From: JBLHUT01 sp047629975
GTDB taxonomy: Bacteria > Pseudomonadota > Alphaproteobacteria > Rhodobacterales > Rhodobacteraceae
Assembly (NCBI GenBank): GCA_047629975.1
Contig: JBLHUT010000059.1
Location: forward strand, 1 to 14,206
Reading direction: 5' to 3'
DNA length: 14,206 nucleotides
Shown here: positions 1 to 5,949 of the stretch, one piece after another
How positions within the stretch are numbered: position 1 is the first letter of the stretch
Layout of the letters: the number at the start of each line of letters is the position of its first letter
Notes under the pieces: model-generated
What the model was told of the DNA's origin: nothing
The model's database searches: none
The model's input: the letters and a program-made list of their open reading frames with translations, nothing else
Made by a program: the position numbers and the translations under genes

Positions 1-216
1 CCCAAGTCGATCAGACGCTACAGCTATCTTCCCTTTGGCGACGGCCCGCGGATTTGCATCGGCGCGCGTTTTGCGGTGCAGGAGGCAGTGATCATCCTGT
101 CGACCCTCTTGTCCCGCTTCCGGTTCGCGCCTGTTCCCGGAAAAACGCCAAAACCGTCACTGATAATCACCCTGCGCCCCGAAGGCGGTGTCTGGTTAAG
201 CGTAACGCCTGCCTGA
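1..216 (+). CDS. Cytochrome P450, C-terminal fragment (cut by window edge)
   Basis: Frame 1 is open from the first base to a TGA at 214-216, giving the last 71 residues of a larger protein. Residues 12-21 read FGDGPRICIG, the P450 haem-binding loop (FxxGxRxCxG). Cys19 (codon 55-57) would be the axial thiolate ligand of the haem iron. A helix with AVQEAVIILSTLLSRF follows, as expected for helix L, then a short beta-rich tail ending in a TPA terminus. P450s are haem mono-oxygenases that use a reductase or ferredoxin partner. The substrate cannot be told from this end. The gene is convergent with parC, and the gap between them holds copy A of the structured repeat. The family call is firm; the subfamily and the N-terminal part are unknown. 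Confidence 0.93.
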   Translation, partial: PKSIRRYSYLPFGDGPRICIGARFAVQEAVIILSTLLSRFRFAPVPGKTPKPSLIITLRPEGGVWLSVTPA

Positions 217-240
217 TAACAAAGACGGCTTGCCTGCAGC

Positions 241-321
241 GGACCCGCAGAGGGGCTTGCCCCTCTGCCACGCCCAACCGCGTCTGGCGCAGGCTTGCCT
301 GCCCCCGGACACGGGCGGGAG
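241..321 (-). repeat. Structured intergenic repeat, copy A
   Basis: Read on the minus strand this copy runs CTCCCGCC (321-314), a GC-rich stretch, hairpin 1 (arms GCAGGC/GCCTGC, 289-302), GCGCC, a short spacer, GTTGGGC (about 278-272), and hairpin 2 (arms GCAGAGGGG/CCCCTCTGC, 247-268, perfectly paired with a CTTG or CAAG loop). The order and linkers match copies at 3611-3705 and 5761-5854. It lies 27 bases past the parC stop and 24 bases past the P450 stop, so its hairpins could also end transcription from both sides. There is no T-tract, so a classical intrinsic terminator is not shown. The rest of the 217-348 gap shows nothing else that I can name. Confidence 0.6.
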
Positions 322-348
322 AGGCCCTTTCCCATCTGTGTCAGGTGA

Positions 349-2673
349 TTATCTGCCGGCGGTCTCGTCGGTAAACCGGTTGTCCCGTGGAAAACCACGC
401 GGGGCCATCCGGCCTGCGGTTGCACGGGCTGCCAACCATTCGGACAACTCGCTCTCAACCCGCCGCCGACCGGCCGGATCGCGCCAACTCAACCCGTCCG
501 CAAGCGAAAAGGTCGTCACATCGCTTAGCCCGCCATCCTTGAACCGCTGTAACCGTACTCCCTTACCGCGTCCCATCTCCGGAAGGTCGGCCAGCGGAAA
601 CACCAGAACCTTGCGGTTTTCGCCGACGGCGGCCACGTGATCGCCCTTCACAATGCGGCATACCAAGGCCCGCGCAGGGGCCGAAACGTTCAGCACCTGC
701 TTGCCTGCACGGGTCTGTGCCAGCACATCGTCTGAGCCCACAACAAACCCGTCACCCGCACTCGAGGCAACCAACAGCTTGCTGGCGGGGCGGTGAATGA
801 ACATCGCGACGATTTCGGCCTCGTTCGGCAGATCCACCATCAGGCGCAGGGGCTCTCCCATGCCGCGTCCGCCGGGCAAGTGGCTTGCACCGACCGTATA
901 AAACCGCCCGTTCGATCCGAACACCAGCAGCCGGTCCGTGGTTTCGGCGTGAAATACGAAACGCCCCTCGTCACCGTCCTTGAATTTCAGAACCGTATCG
1001 GCCGCAATATGGCCCTTCATCGCCCGCACCCAGCCCATTTTGGAACACACAACGGTGATCGGCTCACGTTCGATCATCGCCTCCATGGGCACCTCGACCA
1101 CCTCTGCGGCCTCGGCAAAGCTTGTGCGGCGCGCGCCGCCCGGGGCTTTTTTACCAAATTGCTTGCGGATCTGGCGCAATTCTTCGGCGATGCGGCTCCA
1201 TTGCAGGTCCTCGCCGGCCATCAAGGCGTCCAGCGTGTCGCGTTCCGCCAAAAGCGCGTCGCGCTCTTTGATCAGTTCCATTTCTTCAAGGCGCCTGAGA
1301 GATCTCAACCGCATGTTCAATATCGCTTCGGCCTGCACATCGGACAGGCTGGTCTTTTTGCTTGGGGCCGGGGTTTTGTAATCTGCTTCCGATTGGGCGC
1401 GTGGATGGTCGAGCTGCCAGTTCTCGCGCATCAGCGCGGCCTTTGGCGCATCGTCATAGCGGATAATATCGATAACCCGATCCAGATTGAGAAACGCGAT
1501 TATGAAACCGGTTAAAACCTCGAGTCGGTGGTCGATTTTATCCAGCCGGAACTGCGCACGGCGGGTCAACACCTCGCGGCGGTGGTCCAGAAACGCCCGC
1601 AGCACTTCCTTGAGCGAGCATACCTTGGGCGTGCGACCGTCGATCAGCACGTTCATATTCAGCGAGAAACGCACCTCCAGGTCCGAATTCCGGTAGAGCA
1701 TCCCCATCAGCATCTGCGGGTCGACCGTTTTCGACCGTGGCTCGATGATCAGCCGGACGTCATCAGCAGATTCGTCACGCACATCGGCAAAAATCGGGAT
1801 TTTCTTGAGCTGGATAACCTCGGCGAGTTTTTCGATCAGTTTGGATTTCTGTACCTGATACGGAATTTCCGTGACGACGATCTGCCACAGCCCGCGTGGC
1901 AATTCCTCGATCTCCCAGCGGGCCCGCAAGCGGAAGGACCCGCGCCCTGTGCGGTAGGCATCGATGATATTCTCGCGCGGCTCGACCAATATGCCGCCGG
2001 TCGGGAAATCCGGACCGGGGACGTGATTGATCAACGTGTCGTCGTGGGCATTCGGAGATTTGATCAGGTACAGGCAGGCGTTGATCAGCTCGTCAAGATT
2101 GTGGGGGGGAATGTTGGTCGCCATGCCCACCGCAATGCCGCTTGAACCGTTGGCCAGAAGGTTGGGGAACGCCGCAGGCAAAACAACAGGTTCGGTCAGT
2201 GTGCCGTCATAATTATCCCTGTAATCAACGGCGTTTTCCGATAGCCCGTCAAGCAGCGCTTCGGCGGCAGCGGTCATCCGCGCCTCGGTGTACCGGCTGG
2301 CGGCGGGGTTGTCGCCGTCTATATTTCCGAAATTCCCCTGCCCGTCGACCAGCGGGTAGCGAACGTTGAAATCCTGTGCAAGCCGCGCCATCGCGTCATA
2401 AATTGCAGCGTCACCGTGCGGATGGTAATTGCCCATCACGTCGCCGCTGATCTTGGCCGATTTCCGAAAGCCGCCCGTAGGGGAAAGCCGCAATTCGCGC
2501 ATGGCGAACAAGATACGCCGGTGCACCGGCTTCAGCCCGTCGCGGGCGTCGGGCAAGGCCCTGTGCATGATCGTGCTCAGCGCGTATTGCAGATAGCGTT
2601 CACCGATGGCGCGGCGCAGCGGCTCGGCCAGTTCGGTCGGTTCCTTTGGGGGGGTATCTGTTTCGTCGGTCAT
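349..2673 (-). CDS. parC: DNA topoisomerase IV subunit A (ParC)
   Basis: This is the DNA-cleaving subunit of topoisomerase IV, which with ParE decatenates daughter chromosomes. The protein has 774 residues, close to the family norm. The N-terminal winged-helix domain carries the catalytic Tyr128 preceded by Arg127 in AASRYTEARM. The quinolone pocket reads HPHGDAAIYD (84-93). The tower and coiled-coil region lies in the middle. The C-terminal beta-pinwheel has GRGKGVRLQRF, which fits ParC rather than GyrA; I see no GyrA box (QRRGGKG). The frame is open further upstream, but ATG at 2673 starts the conserved protein (MTDETD) and the upstream codons look like untranslated leader. The Shine-Dalgarno site before it is weak. 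The gene is divergent from the SH3 gene and convergent with the P450 gene. Positions 80 and 84 (E. coli numbering) are Ala and Asp here. Confidence 0.96.
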   Translation of the reverse strand: MTDETDTPPKEPTELAEPLRRAIGERYLQYALSTIMHRALPDARDGLKPVHRRILFAMRELRLSPTGGFRKSAKISGDVMGNYHPHGDAAIYDAMARLAQDFNVRYPLVDGQGNFGNIDGDNPAASRYTEARMTAAAEALLDGLSENAVDYRDNYDGTLTEPVVLPAAFPNLLANGSSGIAVGMATNIPPHNLDELINACLYLIKSPNAHDDTLINHVPGPDFPTGGILVEPRENIIDAYRTGRGSFRLRARWEIEELPRGLWQIVVTEIPYQVQKSKLIEKLAEVIQLKKIPIFADVRDESADDVRLIIEPRSKTVDPQMLMGMLYRNSDLEVRFSLNMNVLIDGRTPKVCSLKEVLRAFLDHRREVLTRRAQFRLDKIDHRLEVLTGFIIAFLNLDRVIDIIRYDDAPKAALMRENWQLDHPRAQSEADYKTPAPSKKTSLSDVQAEAILNMRLRSLRRLEEMELIKERDALLAERDTLDALMAGEDLQWSRIAEELRQIRKQFGKKAPGGARRTSFAEAAEVVEVPMEAMIEREPITVVCSKMGWVRAMKGHIAADTVLKFKDGDEGRFVFHAETTDRLLVFGSNGRFYTVGASHLPGGRGMGEPLRLMVDLPNEAEIVAMFIHRPASKLLVASSAGDGFVVGSDDVLAQTRAGKQVLNVSAPARALVCRIVKGDHVAAVGENRKVLVFPLADLPEMGRGKGVRLQRFKDGGLSDVTTFSLADGLSWRDPAGRRRVESELSEWLAARATAGRMAPRGFPRDNRFTDETAGR

Positions 2674-2728
2674 CGTGGATGTGATAAGGCAAGGGCGGTG
2701 CAGGGTAAAGCGGCGGTATGACACCTTT

Positions 2729-2797
2729 TGCGCTTGTCCGAGGCGACGCAGCCTGTGACAAGTGAGCGCCAAGCCTGTGTCGCCTCGGACAGGCGCA
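2729..2797. repeat. Long inverted repeat in the parC / SH3-gene divergent region
   Basis: The arms at 2729-2751 and 2775-2797 are complementary over 23 positions, with only two non-Watson-Crick pairs, both G-T (2748/2778 and 2734/2792). The loop is 23 bases. Each half can also fold alone: CTTGTC (2733-2738) with GACAAG (2757-2762), and CCTGT (2774-2778 region) with ACAGG (2789-2793). The two halves therefore look like inverted copies of one small palindromic unit around GTCCGAGGCGAC, similar in layout to paired REP elements. The element sits 56 bases upstream of the parC start and 132 bases upstream of the SH3 gene start, so it may lie in a 5' leader or between promoters. No clear promoter boxes were found in the rest of this 256-base gap. 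Confidence 0.7.
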
Positions 2798-2929
2798 AGG
2801 CGCCCGGAACGTTGGTTTTCGCGCACACCGTTGCGCAGGCGTTACAGATCAAAGATTTCCACGCGACACTCCGTGACCGGCGTGATAGTTTCACGTGTGC
2901 CGGATCGGGTGGCAAAAGAGAGTGTTCGT

Positions 2930-3574
2930 ATGTTGTTTCGACTGGTGGTGGCGTTGCTGTTGATCCTTGGGGTTTTCATGTGGGCTGTGGGCGAGGGACC
3001 GGAAAAAAACCGTATCGAACTTGCGGCTGAACGCATTGCCCTACAGCGTGCAACACCGTTGGCGACCGCGCCTGTCGAGGTCCGCTCGACGCCGGAGCGG
3101 GTTTTGCCGGCACCGGGTGCCGTTGCGGTATCCAGGCAGGAGCCACAGGGGATTGTGGCCGAAGTCGACCCACAAGTGGCGGCGCCGGCACTCGCCCCCG
3201 CACCTGTCGCAGAAGTGCCGCTTGATCCTGACGCACAAGGGACGAGCCCGATAGAGCAGGCGGTGGCGGCAGCGCTCGCTCCTCAAGAGACAGGCGGGGA
3301 AGATGTCGTGCCAACGGCGGATTCCGGGCCGGTCGTGGCCGAAGTCCAGCCGTCTCAGGCAGGGATCGACACGGTCATCCTGCTTTATGTGACGGGGGGG
3401 CGGGTGAACCTTAGGTCCGGGCCGTCAACAAATGATCCGGTGGTCGGCGTGGCCGTGCGCGGCGATGCCGTGGAGCTTTTGGATTTCGAAGCGGAGGGAT
3501 GGGCGCGTGTGCGGGTTATTTCACTACAGATCGAGGCGTTTATGTCGTCGGATTTTCTGTCGGATACGCCATAG
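2930..3574 (+). CDS. Membrane-anchored bacterial SH3 (SH3b) domain protein
   Basis: The protein has 214 residues. Residues 2-20 form one hydrophobic segment (LFRLVVALLLILGVFMW), a signal anchor or uncleaved signal with the rest in the periplasm. Residues 22-145 are a low-complexity Ala/Pro/Val/Glu-rich stretch, probably a flexible linker. Residues about 148-212 form an SH3b domain with the diagnostic VNLRSGPSTNDPVVG and later EGWARVRV. SH3b domains typically bind peptidoglycan or peptides, so a role at the cell wall is inferred, not shown. I chose ATG 2930 because the anchor begins directly after it and a purine-rich AAAGAGAG lies just upstream; the frame is open back to 2762, but that part is Arg-rich and unlike a signal peptide. 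The gene stands alone between parC and the epimerase. Confidence 0.8.
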   Translation: MLFRLVVALLLILGVFMWAVGEGPEKNRIELAAERIALQRATPLATAPVEVRSTPERVLPAPGAVAVSRQEPQGIVAEVDPQVAAPALAPAPVAEVPLDPDAQGTSPIEQAVAAALAPQETGGEDVVPTADSGPVVAEVQPSQAGIDTVILLYVTGGRVNLRSGPSTNDPVVGVAVRGDAVELLDFEAEGWARVRVISLQIEAFMSSDFLSDTP

Positions 3575-3610
3575 GATACCGTTTGTTGGCCAGCTTGATA
3601 CACGGCAGTT

Positions 3611-3705
3611 CTCCCGCCGGGAGACGAGAGCAGGCAGAGCCTGCGCCGCTCCTGTTGGGCGTGGCAGCCGGGGCAAGCCCCGCCTGCTGTTGCGCGTTAT
3701 GCGGC
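3611..3705 (+). repeat. Structured intergenic repeat, copy B
   Basis: On the plus strand: CTCCCGCC (3611-3618, here itself able to pair with GGGAG), hairpin 1 GCAGGC/GCCTGC (3630-3644), GCGCC, a 6-base spacer, GTTGGGC (3654-3660), hairpin 2 (inner CGGGGC/GCCCCG at 3669-3682, outer GCAG/CTGC at 3664-3667 and 3684-3687), then TGTTGCGC (3688-3695) and GCGGC. It shares GTTGGGCGTGGCAG and GGGGCAAGCCCC with copy A, and TGTTGCGC with copy C. It sits between the SH3 gene (ends 3574) and the epimerase (starts 3814) in the same sense as both. The remainder of this 239-base gap holds a small AAGGG/CCCTT stem at 3776-3789 and the epimerase ribosome-binding site (GGAGAGAG, 3805-3812). Confidence 0.6.
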
Positions 3706-3813
3706 TGCTGTGTAGGGACGCTGTCGGGATCAAGGGAGGGCGCCTGCCTGTTCGGATGCATCTGACGCCTGTTTTAAGGGTCGGCCCTTGGATGAACCTG
3801 TTTTGGAGAGAGT

Positions 3814-4788
3814 ATGCGGATTGATGTACACGCCGAAGTCTTCCCGCTTGCACAAGCATTTACCATTTCAAGAGGATCCCGGAGCGAGGCGCGCGTTGTC
3901 AGTGTAGTGGTGACAGACGGGCCTTTTGCCGGACGGGGTGAATGCGTGCCCTATGCAAGGTACGGGGAAACGATTGACAGCGTCACAGCCCAGATATCCG
4001 CACTTGATCCTGCGATCGACAGGGCGCAATTGCAGTACGCCTTGCCGGCGGGGGCTGCGCGCAATGCTGTGGATTGTGCGTTGTGGGATCTGGAGGCAAA
4101 GCGCAGCGGGCAGCCGGTCTGGCGCTTGGCGGGGCTTTCGGAACCGGTCCCTTTGGTGACGGCTTATACTTTGTCTCTTGATGCGCCTGCCACGATGCGT
4201 ACGCAGGCGGCGCTTCACCGGGAGCGACCTTTGCTCAAGATCAAGCTGGGCACGCCACAGGACCTGTCGCGGCTAGAGGCGGTCCGTGCGGGCGCGCCAG
4301 ACCCGGACATCATTGTCGATGCGAACGAGGGCTGGAGCGTGGAAAGTTACAGCGCGCTGGTGCCGCACCTGTTGCGGTTGGGGGTCATTCTGGTCGAGCA
4401 ACCGTTGCCTGCGGGGCACGATCAGGCGTTGACGGGTCTGAACCGGCCTGTGCCGGTCTGTGCCGACGAGAGCTGTCATGATCGAAGCTCGCTTCCCGAA
4501 CTGGCAGGAAAGTATGATGCCGTGAACATCAAACTGGATAAGACCGGCGGGCTGACAGAGGCTCTTTTGCTCAAAAAAGCCGCCGAGCAGGCGGGTTTCG
4601 GGATAATGGTCGGGTGCATGGTGGGCTCGTCGCTTGGGATTGCGCCGGCGGTACTGGTCGGGCAGGGTGCGCAGGTGGTTGACCTTGACGGGCCATTGCT
4701 GCTTGCTAAAGATCGCAACCCCGCCTTGCGTTTTGATGCGCGGCGGGTTTTTCCGCCACAACCCCGTTTGTGGGGCCACACGACATGA
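3814..4788 (+). CDS. Enolase-superfamily L-Ala-D/L-Glu epimerase or N-acetyl-D-glutamate racemase (DgcA-type)
   Basis: A 324-residue enzyme of the muconate-lactonising/dipeptide-epimerase branch of the enolase superfamily, at the usual length for that branch. A capping domain occupies roughly residues 1-110 and a TIM barrel follows. The two acid/base lysines are visible: the KxK motif KIKLG (Lys142, Lys144) and Lys240 in NIKLDKTGG. The Mg2+ ligands are Asp169 (VDANEGW), Glu195 (VEQPL) and Asp218 (ADES). Asp292 in DLDGP fits the substrate-amine contact of dipeptide epimerases. Such enzymes epimerise L-Ala-D-Glu from murein peptides; a related group racemises N-acetyl-D-glutamate (DgcA) and is normally next to dgcN, which is absent here. 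The D-amino-acid transaminase 40 bases downstream supports work on D-Glu-containing compounds. A strong GGAGAGAG precedes the ATG. The family is firm; the exact substrate is open. Confidence 0.88.
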   Translation: MRIDVHAEVFPLAQAFTISRGSRSEARVVSVVVTDGPFAGRGECVPYARYGETIDSVTAQISALDPAIDRAQLQYALPAGAARNAVDCALWDLEAKRSGQPVWRLAGLSEPVPLVTAYTLSLDAPATMRTQAALHRERPLLKIKLGTPQDLSRLEAVRAGAPDPDIIVDANEGWSVESYSALVPHLLRLGVILVEQPLPAGHDQALTGLNRPVPVCADESCHDRSSLPELAGKYDAVNIKLDKTGGLTEALLLKKAAEQAGFGIMVGCMVGSSLGIAPAVLVGQGAQVVDLDGPLLLAKDRNPALRFDARRVFPPQPRLWGHTT

Positions 4789-4828
4789 GCACGACAGCAG
4801 ATTGAAACGCTAACGGAGACGGAACACG

Positions 4829-5689
4829 ATGAGCCGGATTGTCTATGTAAACGGGGCCTATTTGCCCGAAGAAGAGGCAAAGGTTTCGATCTTTGACCGT
4901 GGATTCCTGTTTGCTGACGGAGTTTACGAGGTCACAAGCGTTCTCGACGGCAAGTTGATCGATTTCGCGGGCCACACAACGCGGCTGGCACGATCGTTAT
5001 CCGAGCTTGATATGGCGCATCCGATCAGTGATGTCGACCTTCTGGAGGTGCACCGCGAGCTTGTACGCCTCAACAAGGTCGACGAAGGCATGATCTATTT
5101 GCAGGTAACCCGTGGTGCTGCGGCAGATCGCGATTTCGTCTTTCCTCCGGCAGATACGCCGCCGACGCTGGTTCTGTTTACCCAGTCCAAACCGGGGCTT
5201 GCCAATAACCCGTTGGCGGCACAGGGGATCAAAGTCATCAGCATCGACGATCAGCGGTGGGGGCGACGTGATATCAAAACGGTTCAGTTGCTCTATCCCT
5301 CGATGGGCAAAATGATGGCCAAAGCGGCTGGCTGCGATGATGCGTGGATGGTTGAAGAGGGTGTCGTGACCGAAGGCACATCCAACAACGCCTACATTAT
5401 TGCAGGCGGTAAAATCATTACCCGACATTTGGGAACTGAAATCCTGCACGGTATTACCCGCGCTGCTGTGCTGCGGTTTGCCCGTGAGGCGCAGATGACG
5501 GTCGAAGAGCGGCCGTTTACCATCGAGGAGGCGCAAAACGCCCAAGAAGCCTTTATTACCTCGGCATCGGCATTTGTCATGCCTGTGGTCGAAGTGGATG
5601 GTGTCGCTGTTGGGGGTGGTGTGCCGGGGCCAATCGCGACACGGCTGCGCGAGATCTATCTCGACGAAAGCCGCAAAGCTGCGGTGTGA
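4829..5689 (+). CDS. dat: D-amino-acid transaminase (PLP fold type IV)
   Basis: A 286-residue class IV aminotransferase, similar in length to Bacillus D-alanine transaminase. Lys150 in RRDIKTVQLL is the expected PLP Schiff-base lysine, and Glu182 in GVVTEGTSNN is the acid facing the pyridine nitrogen. FDRGFLFADGVYE (22-34) and LHGITRAAVL (about 206-215) are typical fold IV segments. The family swaps the amino group between D-amino acids and 2-oxo acids, for example D-Ala with 2-oxoglutarate to give pyruvate and D-Glu. In Bacillus the carboxylate trap is Arg-x-His; here the loop reads TRGAAADRDFVFP, with Phe103 where the His would fall, so specificity may differ. The gene lies 40 bases after the epimerase with GGAG at 4815-4818, so they are probably co-transcribed. 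A branched-chain or amine transaminase is a less likely alternative. Confidence 0.85.
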   Translation: MSRIVYVNGAYLPEEEAKVSIFDRGFLFADGVYEVTSVLDGKLIDFAGHTTRLARSLSELDMAHPISDVDLLEVHRELVRLNKVDEGMIYLQVTRGAAADRDFVFPPADTPPTLVLFTQSKPGLANNPLAAQGIKVISIDDQRWGRRDIKTVQLLYPSMGKMMAKAAGCDDAWMVEEGVVTEGTSNNAYIIAGGKIITRHLGTEILHGITRAAVLRFAREAQMTVEERPFTIEEAQNAQEAFITSASAFVMPVVEVDGVAVGGGVPGPIATRLREIYLDESRKAAV

Positions 5690-5722
5690 TACGCCCCTGC
5701 AGTATCACCGGCAGGCAATTTT

Positions 5723-5754
5723 CCGAATATCAAGCCGCGAGGCGTGATGCGCAA
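5723..5754. repeat. Direct repeat flanking copy C, left
   Basis: Contains CCGAATAT (5723-5730) and GATGCGCAA (5746-5754). The same two words recur in the same order at 5860-5867 and 5880-5888. The intervening bases are similar (CAAGCCGCGAGGCGT against TGTAAAGCGCGC) with a 3-base length difference. The pair brackets structured repeat C. Confidence 0.55.
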
Positions 5755-5760
5755 CACGAT

Positions 5761-5854
5761 GCCGTAGGGCGCAACAGGCCCGTGCCGGTGGCACGGGCCC
5801 GGCCCAACGGGCTGCGGCGCCTCTGAAAAGAGGCCCCCGCACGCCGGGCGGGAG
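5761..5854 (-). repeat. Structured intergenic repeat, copy C
   Basis: On the minus strand: CTCCCGCC (5854-5847), hairpin 1 GCCTCT/AGAGGC with a GNAA-like 4-base loop (5819-5834), GCGCC overlapping that arm, a spacer, GTTGGGC (5808-5802), hairpin 2 with 10-bp arms GGCCCGTGCC/GGCACGGGCC (5777-5799), then TGTTGCGC (5776-5769) and a CTACGGC tail. The linkers agree with copies A and B while both hairpin arms are different sequences that still pair perfectly. It is antisense to the flanking dat and accD genes, so a simple terminator role for dat is not implied by its orientation, although hairpins form on either strand. Confidence 0.6.
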
Positions 5855-5859
5855 CCACG

Positions 5860-5888
5860 CCGAATATTGTAAAGCGCGCGATGCGCAA
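5860..5888. repeat. Direct repeat flanking copy C, right
   Basis: Contains CCGAATAT (5860-5867) and GATGCGCAA (5880-5888), matching the left copy at 5723-5754. It abuts the candidate accD promoter. Confidence 0.55.
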
Positions 5889-5917
5889 TTGCATTCCGGC
5901 GTTCGGGCCCCTATTTC
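5889..5917 (+). promoter_or_regulatory. Candidate sigma-70-type promoter of accD-folC
   Basis: TTGCAT (5889-5894) and TATTTC (5912-5917) are spaced by 17 bases, a reasonable match to -35 and -10 boxes, ending 32 bases before the accD ATG. A ribosome-binding site AAAGAGG lies at 5938-5944. This is pattern matching only; alphaproteobacterial promoters are variable. Confidence 0.35.
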
Positions 5918-5949
5918 TGTGCGCGTAACAGCGTGTCAAAGAGGCCCCC

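Noticed and set aside
247..268. Strong hairpin after the P450 gene as a plain intrinsic terminator
   Set aside because: It lacks a T-tract on either side and is better explained as hairpin 2 of the three-copy element, although a termination role is not excluded.
793..1515. Long open frame of 240 codons on the plus strand inside parC
   Set aside because: It lies wholly antisense to the conserved ParC coding sequence, has no recognisable domain and is rich in His/Gln/Arg as expected of a shadow frame.
2674..2826. N-terminal extension of ParC by 51 residues
   Set aside because: The extra residues are Arg-rich, are not part of the conserved ParC N-terminus and run into the inverted repeat; ATG 2673 gives the expected protein start.
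3776..3789. AAGGG/CCCTT hairpin before the epimerase as an intrinsic terminator or attenuator
   Set aside because: A 5-bp stem with a TCGG loop and no following T-run; it may form in the leader but gives no support for a named function.
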